5,559 nt of DNA from contig PLRZ01000609.1 of NCBI GenBank assembly GCA_003164075.1, forward strand, positions 1-5,559. Reading direction: 5' to 3'. The translations under genes were made by a program, and so were the position numbers. Positions 1 through 5,559 of the stretch are shown here, piece after piece (the stretch's first letter is position 1; every line of letters starts with the position of its first letter). The notes under the pieces are model-generated. The model ran no database searches and had not been told where the DNA came from. It saw nothing but the letters and a program-made list of their open reading frames with translations. This DNA is from Bryobacterales bacterium (GTDB lineage: Bacteria > Acidobacteriota > Terriglobia > Bryobacterales > Bryobacteraceae).

Positions 1-413
1 TGCCAGCGGCGGAACTCTCACAGGCAGTCGAGCAAGTCGGGATGGCAGTGACCCGTGTCCTCGAAGATGAGCGCGGGCGGTGGATCCTGGCGAAGCGCCC
101 CGAGGCCGCCTGCGAATATTCGCTGTGCGGAACGGTGGATGCCAAAATTGTAACCGTCAGGGTGGACCGCACTTTCGTCGATGACGACGGAATCCGCTGG
201 ATCGTCGATTACAAAACCAGCGCGCACGAAGGCGGCGGTCTCGAAGCGTTCCTCGATAACGAACGTGAGCGGTACCGGGGGCAATTGGAATCGTACCGCC
301 GCATGTTCGCGGCGCTGGAACGCCGGCCGGTGCGCGCGGCTCTTTATTTCCCTCTGCTGAACGGGTGGCGGGAAGTGGAACCGGAGCCTGCCCAGGCAGG
401 CAAAGCGATATAG
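1..413 (+). CDS. C-terminal end of AddA/UvrD-like helicase-nuclease (RecB-type nuclease domain), 5' truncated
   Basis: The frame is open from base 3 to the TAG at 411-413, so 136 C-terminal residues are visible and the start lies outside the window. Counting the codon at base 3 as residue 1, the segment shows a RecB-family PD-(D/E)XK nuclease core: E38 in a CEYSLCG stretch, D55 in VDRTF, the D69-Y-K71 pair in IVDYKTS, and a QxxxY motif (Q94, Y98 in QLESY). In RecB and AddA these residues bind metal and cleave DNA ends. They normally follow an SF1 helicase, which would lie upstream but is not seen here. The next gene follows within 8 bases, so this is probably the upstream member of a repair operon. 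The last 15 or so residues (EPEPAQAGKAI region) look like a disordered tail. A stand-alone RecB-like nuclease or a Cas4-like protein is possible, but the neighbouring repair genes favour an AddA/UvrD-type protein. Confidence 0.85.
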   Translation, partial: PAAELSQAVEQVGMAVTRVLEDERGRWILAKRPEAACEYSLCGTVDAKIVTVRVDRTFVDDDGIRWIVDYKTSAHEGGGLEAFLDNERERYRGQLESYRRMFAALERRPVRAALYFPLLNGWREVEPEPAQAGKAI

Positions 414-417
414 GAGG
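412..417 (+). promoter_or_regulatory. Shine-Dalgarno sequence of the metallophosphoesterase gene, overlapping the upstream stop
   Basis: AGGAGG lies 4 bases before a GTG at 422. The TAG stop of the upstream nuclease gene (411-413) shares its last two bases with this site. This decides the GTG start: the in-frame ATG at 365 lies inside the upstream gene and has no comparable site, and the FIHAADIH motif begins right after the GTG. Termination and re-initiation by the same ribosomes is a reasonable inference. Confidence 0.8.
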
Positions 418-421
418 ACTT

Positions 422-1672
422 GTGGCGTTTCGATTCATTCACGCAGCGGACATTCATCTGGACAGCCCGTTGCTGTCGCTCGAAGAGTACCCCGGAGCGC
501 CACTGGAGGAGATCCGCCTGGCGACCCGCAGGGCGCTGGCCAAGCTGGTGGATCTGGCGATTGAGAGCGAAGCTCGATTCGTCGTGATCGCGGGCGATCT
601 GTTCGATGGCGAATGGCACAACTGCAACACCGGCCTCTATTTCGTATCGCAGATGAAGCGGCTGCGCGCGGCCGGCATCCCTGTCTATGTTTCGCTTGGC
701 AATCACGACGCCGCGAACAAAGGGATGACGCAGGCGCTGCCGTGGGGAGACAACGTACGCTTTTTCGATCACCACAAACCGGAACGAATCGAAGCCGCCG
801 GGGGCGAGGCCACGCTCTACAGCCAGAGTTTTCGCAACCGCCATATCACCGAAGATCTCACTGGCGCTTTTCCCCAAGGGAGCGCCGGGACATTCAACAT
901 CGGCGTGCTCCATACTTCGGTGAATGGTTCGCCCCAGCATCCTTTATATGCGCCCTGCTCTATCGAAGGACTGCTCTCCCACCAATACCAGTATTGGGCG
1001 CTGGGGCACATACACACGCGGTCTGAGTTGGCGCGCGATCCATGGGTGGTCTTTTCGGGCAATATACAGGGCCGCAACGTGCGCGAATGCGGTCCGCGCG
1101 GCTGCTACCTGGTGGACGTGGACGACCGCGGCGCCGCAAGCCTGGCTTTCGAGCCTCTGGATACGGTGCGCTGGGAAGTGCTGCGCATCTCCGTGACCGG
1201 GCAAACAACTGAGGATGACCTGGAGGAAATGGCGCAACGCGCGATCTCCCGGACTGTAGCGGAAGCGGGCGACCGGACCCTGGCGCTGCGCTTCGAACTC
1301 GCCGGCCAGGGCCCGGCATGGAACCGCGTAGCGGCCGACATCGGTGGCTGGCGCGCCCGCCTGCGAGCGCTCGCGGGCGATGCCGCCGTCCCCGTCCATG
1401 TGGAGAAGTTGGAATTGATTCCACAGCAAGCCGCGCCGTCCGCCCCGGCCATCGAGGCGGGACCCGCCGGTGAGTTGCGCGCGTTGGTGAACCGGTTTCT
1501 GGAAGATCCCGCGCTGCTGGAAGAGCTGCGGGAGACATTCGGGGAGCTGAAAACCCGCCTGGAAGGCGCCGTGCGAGTGGGCGAAGAGTGCGTCGACCCG
1601 CAGGATCTCGACCTGCTGCGGAAGTCGCTCTGCTCCATCGAGCCCCTGCTCCTGAAAGGAGAGGAGAAATGA
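422..1672 (+). CDS. YhaO/SbcD-like DNA repair exonuclease (Mre11-family metallophosphoesterase)
   Basis: A GTG start gives 416 residues, close to the roughly 400 of Bacillus YhaO. The calcineurin-like phosphoesterase motifs are complete and in order: D10-x-H12 (HAADIHLDSPL), G58-D59 (AGDLFDG), G93-N94-H95-D96 (LGNHD), H164 (GVLHTS), and G195-H196-x-H198 (WALGHIHT). These are the ligands of the two-metal nuclease centre in Mre11/SbcD enzymes. The stretch SGNIQGRN (212-219) and the HAADIHLDSPL opening resemble the YhaO branch (COG0420) more than classical SbcD. From about residue 250 a second region follows (WEVLRISVTG onward), fitting the DNA-binding capping domain. A helical, charged tail (about 360-416) may dock on the ATPase partner. 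It starts 8 bases after the nuclease gene and overlaps the YhaN-like gene by four bases, as expected for an obligate partner. It presumably acts in the cytoplasm on DNA ends. Family assignment is secure; the true substrate is not known from sequence. Confidence 0.93.
   Translation: MAFRFIHAADIHLDSPLLSLEEYPGAPLEEIRLATRRALAKLVDLAIESEARFVVIAGDLFDGEWHNCNTGLYFVSQMKRLRAAGIPVYVSLGNHDAANKGMTQALPWGDNVRFFDHHKPERIEAAGGEATLYSQSFRNRHITEDLTGAFPQGSAGTFNIGVLHTSVNGSPQHPLYAPCSIEGLLSHQYQYWALGHIHTRSELARDPWVVFSGNIQGRNVRECGPRGCYLVDVDDRGAASLAFEPLDTVRWEVLRISVTGQTTEDDLEEMAQRAISRTVAEAGDRTLALRFELAGQGPAWNRVAADIGGWRARLRALAGDAAVPVHVEKLELIPQQAAPSAPAIEAGPAGELRALVNRFLEDPALLEELRETFGELKTRLEGAVRVGEECVDPQDLDLLRKSLCSIEPLLLKGEEK
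1656..1661 (+). promoter_or_regulatory. Shine-Dalgarno sequence of the YhaN-like gene
   Basis: AAGGAG stands 7 bases before the ATG at 1669, inside the end of the preceding gene; a second GAGGAG (1661-1666) is too close to be the likelier site. The ATG overlaps the TGA of the upstream gene as ATGA (1669-1672). This supports the 1669 start over the in-frame ATG at 1588, which would add 27 residues ahead of the conserved MRLESLDLIAYGPF opening. Confidence 0.75.
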
Positions 1673-4600
1673 GGCTGGAATCCCTGGATCTGATCGCCTA
1701 CGGTCCGTTCACCCGGCAACATTTCGCGTTTCCGGGCGCGTTCACCATTATCTACGGGTTGAACGAAGCGGGGAAGACTTCGGCGCTGCGCGCCATTGCC
1801 GACGGCCTTTATGGAATCCCGATGCAGACGCCGGACGATTTCATTCATCCCTATCGCGACTTGCGGATCGGCGTGGCGCTGGCCGATAGCACGCATCGAA
1901 TTGAGTTGGTCCGGCGCAAGGCCAACATCCAATCCCTGCGCGGTGCGGACGATACCACCACCATCGAAGAGAGCGAGTTGGAACGCTTTCTGCAAGGTCT
2001 CTCGCGCGCGGATTTCGAAACCATGTTCGGCATCAGCCACGAAAGGCTGGTGGAGGGTGGCCGCGAGATCGCCGCCGGGAAAGGCGAAATCGGGCAGACG
2101 CTGTTCGCCGCGGCCGCCGGGCTGATCGGTCTGCAGACCACGCTCGACCGTCTCGATCGGCAGGCCGGAGACCTCTACGCTCCGCAAGCCCGCACGAAAT
2201 CGATTCATGTCAAGCTGCGGCAGGTGAAGGACGCGGCGGCTGAGCTTCGGCGGAAGCAAGTCGGTGTCGCGGTCTTCGAGAAGAACCAGGGAGAGCTGGC
2301 CGAAGTGGCCGGACAACTCACTGCCTGCGATGCCGGACTCGAAGAAGCTGGCCGGGAAGCCGAGCGACTGAAGCGAATTCAAAAGGCGCTCCCCACCATC
2401 GCCGGCCGCCGACAGGCGCTGGCCGAATGGCGGGAACTGGCTGGCGTACCAGCCCTTGACGCCGAGTACGGCGCCCGCCTGGAGCGTGCCGAACGGGCCC
2501 TCGATGCGGCGAATCTGGCCGGTCGGGAATCGCAAGCCGAGATCGCGCGAAGCGTGGAAGCCGCCGCCGCGCTCGCCGTTCCGGGCGACCTGCTCGCGGC
2601 CGACGACAGTATCCGCCGGTTATACGAGCAGAAGAGCGTCATCGAAAAAGCCAATCAGGACTGCGTGCGGAAAGAGGCGAACCTGGCCGAATCGCAACGC
2701 AGCATTGGACGGCAAGTGGAGATGTTGAAGCCGGGGCTATCGCTGGAGCAGGCGGCGGCCCTGGAGCCCGGTGTCGTCGTACGGAAGCACGTCCAGGAGA
2801 TCTCCGCATTGGCGACGCAACTGGAAGCGCAGCAGAAATCGCTGCAGGGCGCGCTGGCGAGCGCCCGCTCGAAGGTGGCGGATTACGACCGCACCCTGAT
2901 GGAGACTCCCGCGCCGCTCGATGTGGCGCCGCTGGCCCGGCTCATCAATCGCGCCCGGCTCGACCTGGATTTCGCGAAAGCCCGCCAGTTGCGCACCGAT
3001 ACGGACGTGCACGAGGGAAAACTTCTCGCCGCAGTGGCCTCTCTTCCGCTGTGGTCTGGTTCGGGTGAGCAGCTCGAAACTCTTCAGGTCCCGGGGCCGG
3101 AAGCCATCGAGGAAATGCGGGCGGCCTTTCAGACAAGCGAGCACGCCGAGCGAACGGCACGCGAGGGTCTGGCGCAGGCGGAGAAGAGCCTGAACGAGGC
3201 CCGGACGGAACGGGACGCCGTGATCGCGGCCCACAGCGTGCCAACCCTCGATGACCTGCGACAGGCGCGATCCGTCCGCGAACTTGGCTGGATCGCGGTA
3301 CAAAAAATCTGGCGCGACGCTCTGGCCGATGCGCCGGAGGGTCGGGAATTCCTGGAGCGCACTGGCGCCGGCGATCTGACCTCCGGCTTCGACAACGCCG
3401 TGAAACAAGCGGATGGATTGGCGGACCGTATGCGCGAGGCGGCGGAAAAGGTGGAACGCGTCGCCATGTTGGACGTGCAGATTGCGGCGTGGGAAGAACG
3501 GAGTAAGGAAGCGTCGCTCAGACTGAATGAGGTTCGGACAGACAGCGAAGCGGTGCGTACGCATTGGATCGGATTGTGGGCCGGCGTCCGGTTGACTCCG
3601 GGCTCGCCGGCCGCCATGCTCCACTGGCTGCGCAAACGGGACGCCGCTATCCAGTTGGTCGCGAAGCTGCGGGAACTGCGGGCGCAACTCGCCGAATGGG
3701 AAGCGCGGGAATCGAAAACCGCCTCGGAGTTGCGCGAGCTTCTGGCCGCGTTCGGCGGCGCAGAGGACGGTGGTGATGCCGCCGTTATCCTTGACCGGGC
3801 GGAACAGATGCTTGGCAAAGCGGAAGCCGCCGCAAACCGGCGTCGCACGCTGGAGTCCGACCGGCAAGCTCAGGCCCGCGAGATCGGCCGCATTGAGGGC
3901 GAACTGTCCGAGATCGCGAAGGGCCGGGCGGAATGGAGTGGGAACTGGGCCGCGGCGCTCCAGCAGGCGGGAATCGCCCCGGGCGCTTCGCCACGAGCGG
4001 CGGAAGCGTATCTGTCCGCGGTGTTCGAGATCGAGACCGGATTGCAGGGGGCCAGGGAACTGGACTCGCGCATCCGCAAGATGCACGCTGATGCCGCGGC
4101 GTTCGAAGGCGAGGTGAGCGGTCTGGTTGAAAGCCTCGACCCGGAGTTGAAGCGGTTCACTCCGGAGCAGGCCATCGTGCAGATGCATCAGGCGCTGGCG
4201 TCCGCGAAGGCAAACCAGAAGCTGCTGCAACGGGAAGAGACGACGAAGAAGGAGTGGGAGAAGAAGCACAAGAAGGCGGCTGGAGAGGCGGAACGGGCTG
4301 CCGCCGAACTGGCGCGGCTCTGCCTGGAAGCTGGCGCCGCAGATCCACAGTTGGCGCGTGCCGTCTCGGAGCGCGCGAACCGGCGGCGGGACTTGGAGAA
4401 GAGCCTCGCCGGATATCAGGAAGGTCTGTCGATGGTCTGTGGCGCCAAGACGACCGAGGATTTCATCGCCGAAGCGGAGGCGGTGGACCCCGATTCCGTC
4501 CCCGGTCTCCTGGACGCAGTCGAACGGCGTTGCGGCGAACTGCGCACCGAGCGCGAGGGCCTCGACATCCACAGGCGCGGCCTGGAGGCCGAAGCGCTCT

Positions 4601-5145
4601 CCTTCGAAACTGCGGATGGTGCAGCCACCGCGCAGCATATCAGCAGCCTTGCCGGAGCGCTTTCGGCGGATGTCGAAGAGTACGTCCGGCTAAAGACCGC
4701 GTCGGTCGTCCTGCGGAAGGCGATCGAACAATATCGCGTCCGCAATCAAGGGCCGGTGCTGGAACATGCCGGCCGGCTGTTTTCTGCCTTGACCCGCGGC
4801 AGCTTTGCGGGACTGCGGGTGGAGAGTATAGAGGGGAAGAGTCTCCTGCTCGGAACCCGTCCCGATGGGCGGACAGTCGAGGTCTCCGGCATGAGCGATG
4901 GCACTTGCGATCAGCTCTATCTGGCGCTGCGGATAGCCAGCCTGGAGCATTACTTCGGCTCGCATGAGCCGGTCCCTTTCATCGTAGATGACGTACTGCT
5001 CAGTTTCGATGACGCACGCGCCGCTGCAGCGCTATCGGTCCTGGACGAACTGTCGCAAAAGACGCAGATTGTGTTCTTCACTCACCACCGGCATCTGGTG
5101 GAATTGGCGAAAAAAACCACCGGGGCGGCGGTAGTGGAAATTTAG
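1669..5145 (+). CDS. YhaN-like AAA/ABC-type ATPase (Rad50/SMC-like DNA repair protein)
   Basis: The product has 1158 residues. The N-terminal half of the ATPase head opens with MRLESLDLIAYGPFT and has Walker A at 30-38 (GLNEAGKTS, K36). Residues 119-152 (MFGISHERLVEGG... to LFAAAAGL) match the YhaN/AAA_27 pattern (COG4717 type). The middle, roughly 190-1030, is rich in Ala, Glu, Arg and Leu, with few prolines in its helical stretches, and looks like long coiled-coil arms; 845-890 is the most charged part. The C-terminal half carries an ABC signature-like motif (1075-1087, MSDGTCDQLYLAL), Walker B (1103-1111, PFIVDDVLL, with D1107/D1108), a D-loop-like SFDD (1112-1115) and an H-loop (T1138-H1139-H1140). 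Such split heads join on ATP binding and control the partner nuclease, here the gene just upstream. No CxxC occurs in the middle, so there is no Rad50 zinc hook, as expected for YhaN rather than SbcC. It is larger than Bacillus YhaN, which has under 1,000 residues. It could be annotated simply as 'SMC-like AAA ATPase'. Confidence 0.92.
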   Translation: MRLESLDLIAYGPFTRQHFAFPGAFTIIYGLNEAGKTSALRAIADGLYGIPMQTPDDFIHPYRDLRIGVALADSTHRIELVRRKANIQSLRGADDTTTIEESELERFLQGLSRADFETMFGISHERLVEGGREIAAGKGEIGQTLFAAAAGLIGLQTTLDRLDRQAGDLYAPQARTKSIHVKLRQVKDAAAELRRKQVGVAVFEKNQGELAEVAGQLTACDAGLEEAGREAERLKRIQKALPTIAGRRQALAEWRELAGVPALDAEYGARLERAERALDAANLAGRESQAEIARSVEAAAALAVPGDLLAADDSIRRLYEQKSVIEKANQDCVRKEANLAESQRSIGRQVEMLKPGLSLEQAAALEPGVVVRKHVQEISALATQLEAQQKSLQGALASARSKVADYDRTLMETPAPLDVAPLARLINRARLDLDFAKARQLRTDTDVHEGKLLAAVASLPLWSGSGEQLETLQVPGPEAIEEMRAAFQTSEHAERTAREGLAQAEKSLNEARTERDAVIAAHSVPTLDDLRQARSVRELGWIAVQKIWRDALADAPEGREFLERTGAGDLTSGFDNAVKQADGLADRMREAAEKVERVAMLDVQIAAWEERSKEASLRLNEVRTDSEAVRTHWIGLWAGVRLTPGSPAAMLHWLRKRDAAIQLVAKLRELRAQLAEWEARESKTASELRELLAAFGGAEDGGDAAVILDRAEQMLGKAEAAANRRRTLESDRQAQAREIGRIEGELSEIAKGRAEWSGNWAAALQQAGIAPGASPRAAEAYLSAVFEIETGLQGARELDSRIRKMHADAAAFEGEVSGLVESLDPELKRFTPEQAIVQMHQALASAKANQKLLQREETTKKEWEKKHKKAAGEAERAAAELARLCLEAGAADPQLARAVSERANRRRDLEKSLAGYQEGLSMVCGAKTTEDFIAEAEAVDPDSVPGLLDAVERRCGELRTEREGLDIHRRGLEAEALSFETADGAATAQHISSLAGALSADVEEYVRLKTASVVLRKAIEQYRVRNQGPVLEHAGRLFSALTRGSFAGLRVESIEGKSLLLGTRPDGRTVEVSGMSDGTCDQLYLALRIASLEHYFGSHEPVPFIVDDVLLSFDDARAAAALSVLDELSQKTQIVFFTHHRHLVELAKKTTGAAVVEI

Positions 5146-5217
5146 GAAGATCTCGACGGTACCGGCGGTTTCGGATAGTTGGGGAGATTGGGCTGAGCCA
5201 TCCCTTTCGATGGGCCA

Positions 5218-5330
5218 GAGCTTCGCAGGTGGGGCAGGCGGTGCTCGCCTGCCCGTTCGCGCTGAATTAGGCCCGCTGCTCGAATAGGATCAAGGGCAGG
5301 CGAGCACCGCCTGCCCCACCTGCGAAGCTC
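5218..5330. repeat. Perfect 37-bp inverted repeat with nested hairpins (REPIN-like)
   Basis: Bases 5218-5254 and 5294-5330 are exact reverse complements over 37 positions, separated by a 39-base spacer. Each arm also contains its own hairpin: GGGCAGGCG-GTGCT-CGCCTGCCC at 5232-5254 and GGGCAGGCG-AGCAC-CGCCTGCCC at 5294-5316, each with a 9-bp stem and 5-base loop. Two palindromic units in opposite orientation around a short spacer is the layout of a REP doublet (REPIN), usually spread by a RAYT transposase; no such gene is present here. Sitting 72 bases after the operon stop, it could fold in the mRNA as a 3' stabiliser or terminator, but it lacks a T-run. Membership in a genome-wide family is inferred from layout. 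Confidence 0.85.
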
Positions 5331-5360
5331 ACTGCAAATTCCACGACTTCAGGAGTTCTG

Positions 5361-5465
5361 AACTTGAGATCGCCGCCGTTTGTGATTGGCGAGTACGGAT
5401 CGGGGAAGACATTCTTTCCCAACTTCCGAGGAATCAGACTGAGCCACCGCTCCGCAAAACACTAA
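5361..5465 (+). pseudogene. Short remnant of a P-loop ATPase (possibly BrxD/DUF2791-like)
   Basis: Reading from 5361 in frame to the TAA at 5463-5465 gives a peptide containing LRSPPFVIGEYGSGKTFF. It has a full Walker A (GxxxxGKT, bases 5388-5411) preceded by a hydrophobic strand (FVI), the typical beta1-P-loop arrangement. The wording 'FVIGEYGSGKTFF' resembles from memory the P-loop of the ATP-binding proteins of the BREX BrxC/BrxD type (DUF2791). The following PNFRGIRL can be read as a worn version of a helix such as FLNLVRxIAL with one codon lost. No Walker B or other domain follows before the stop, no credible start site precedes it, and it lies between two repeats, so a decayed fragment is more likely than a working small protein. 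The P-loop is directly visible; the family is a tentative inference, and chance remains possible. Confidence 0.5.
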
Positions 5466-5470
5466 TTTAA

Positions 5471-5554
5471 CCACGGAGGAACACGGACAAACACAGATAA
5501 GAAAAGCCCTTGTGCTTTGTCCTTTTATCTGCGTTCATCCGTGTTTATCCGTGG
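5471..5554. repeat. Imperfect 30-bp inverted repeat made of 10-nt units
   Basis: Bases 5471-5500 and the reverse complement of 5525-5554 agree at 25 of 30 positions, with a 24-base spacer that can itself form a small AAAGC/GCTTT hairpin (5503-5518). Each arm is three related 10-base units: cacggaggaa, cacggacaaa and cacagataag on the left (5472-5501), and cacggataaa, cacggatgaa and cgcagataaa on the right read in reverse complement. The AT-rich composition differs from the GC-rich genes beside it. I recall closely similar intergenic elements ('CCACGGATAAACACGGATGAA') in Acidobacteriota, Planctomycetes and other soil bacteria. Function is unknown; a mobile miniature element, a transcript-end hairpin or a protein-binding array are options. 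The element may continue beyond the window. Confidence 0.8.
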
Positions 5555-5559
5555 CCAAT

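Larger units (their letters stand above)
5146..5559. other. Intergenic region with two inverted repeats and a gene remnant
   Basis: After the TAG of the YhaN-like gene I see no intact gene to the window end. Bases 5146-5217 hold only an 8-base palindrome (CGGTACCG, 5157-5164) and a weak 5-bp hairpin (CCATC/GATGG, 5198-5213). No hairpin followed by a T-run is present near the operon end, so there is no clear intrinsic terminator, though the large inverted repeat at 5218-5330 could stop or protect the transcript. No promoter could be recognised with confidence. The remaining parts are listed separately. Confidence 0.7.

Noticed and set aside
365..421. Upstream ATG start for the metallophosphoesterase gene
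   Set aside because: It would place 19 extra residues inside the preceding nuclease gene without a ribosome site; the GTG at 422 has AGGAGG at proper spacing and the family's N-terminus.
1588..1668. Upstream ATG start for the YhaN-like gene
   Set aside because: The extra 27 residues lie before the conserved N-terminus and overlap the partner gene; the ATG at 1669 has a good ribosome site and ATGA coupling.
1105..2535. Long minus-strand open frame (476 codons) antisense to the two repair genes
   Set aside because: It crosses the junction of two well-recognised genes, shows no family motifs, is Ser/Arg-rich in the way expected of a shadow frame, and is explained by scarce stop codons in GC-rich DNA.
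2737..4638. Minus-strand open frame of 633 codons inside the YhaN-like gene
   Set aside because: Composition is Arg/Leu/Gln-rich without a recognisable domain, and it lies wholly inside the coiled-coil coding part; judged a shadow of the real gene.
4254..4967. Plus-strand 237-codon frame overlapping the end of the YhaN-like gene
   Set aside because: Arg/Gly-rich low-complexity translation with no motif, while the other frame carries the signature and leads into Walker B.
5198..5213. CCATC/GATGG hairpin as an intrinsic terminator of the operon
   Set aside because: The stem is only 5 bp and no T-run follows.
5218..5330. Inverted repeat as part of a CRISPR array or an insertion-sequence end
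   Set aside because: There are only two copies in inverted orientation with a 39-base spacer, no series of direct repeats, no transposase frame and no visible target duplication.

Overview
The window is GC-rich, carries all its genes on the + strand, and looks like a chromosomal DNA-repair operon followed by a repeat-loaded intergenic region. Two kinds of downstream repeat suggest an Acidobacteriota genome, possibly Bryobacterales/Solibacter-like: a 'GGGCAGGCG...CGCCTGCCC' inverted repeat and a 'CCACGGA..AACACGGA' inverted repeat. I remember similar intergenic repeats from that group, but this is recall, not a search, and the taxonomy is a moderate-confidence inference.

Bases 1-413 are the 3' end of a gene whose product ends in a RecB/AddA-type PD-(D/E)XK nuclease domain (DYKTS core plus QLESY motif). 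This is most likely a UvrD/AddA-like helicase-nuclease. Its stop codon is joined to the Shine-Dalgarno sequence of the next gene (422-1672), a YhaO/SbcD-like Mre11-family metallophosphoesterase with all its metal-ligand motifs. That gene overlaps by ATGA with a large YhaN-like, Rad50/SMC-type ATPase (1669-5145), which has an N-terminal Walker A, a long coiled-coil-prone middle and a C-terminal signature/Walker B/H-loop set. The three genes are packed for translational coupling. They would give a helicase-nuclease plus a Mre11-Rad50-like pair, a plausible DNA-end processing and recombination module.

Bases 5146-5559 hold no intact gene. They contain a perfect 37-bp inverted repeat whose arms are themselves hairpins (REPIN-like, 5218-5330). 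Next comes a short reading frame with a complete P-loop (GEYGSGKTFF) that looks like a remnant of an AAA-type ATPase, perhaps of the BrxD/DUF2791 kind (about 5361-5465). Last is an imperfect 30-bp inverted repeat built of 10-nt units (5471-5554).

The genes belong to known families. The least explained parts are the Walker A remnant and the two inverted repeats downstream of the operon.
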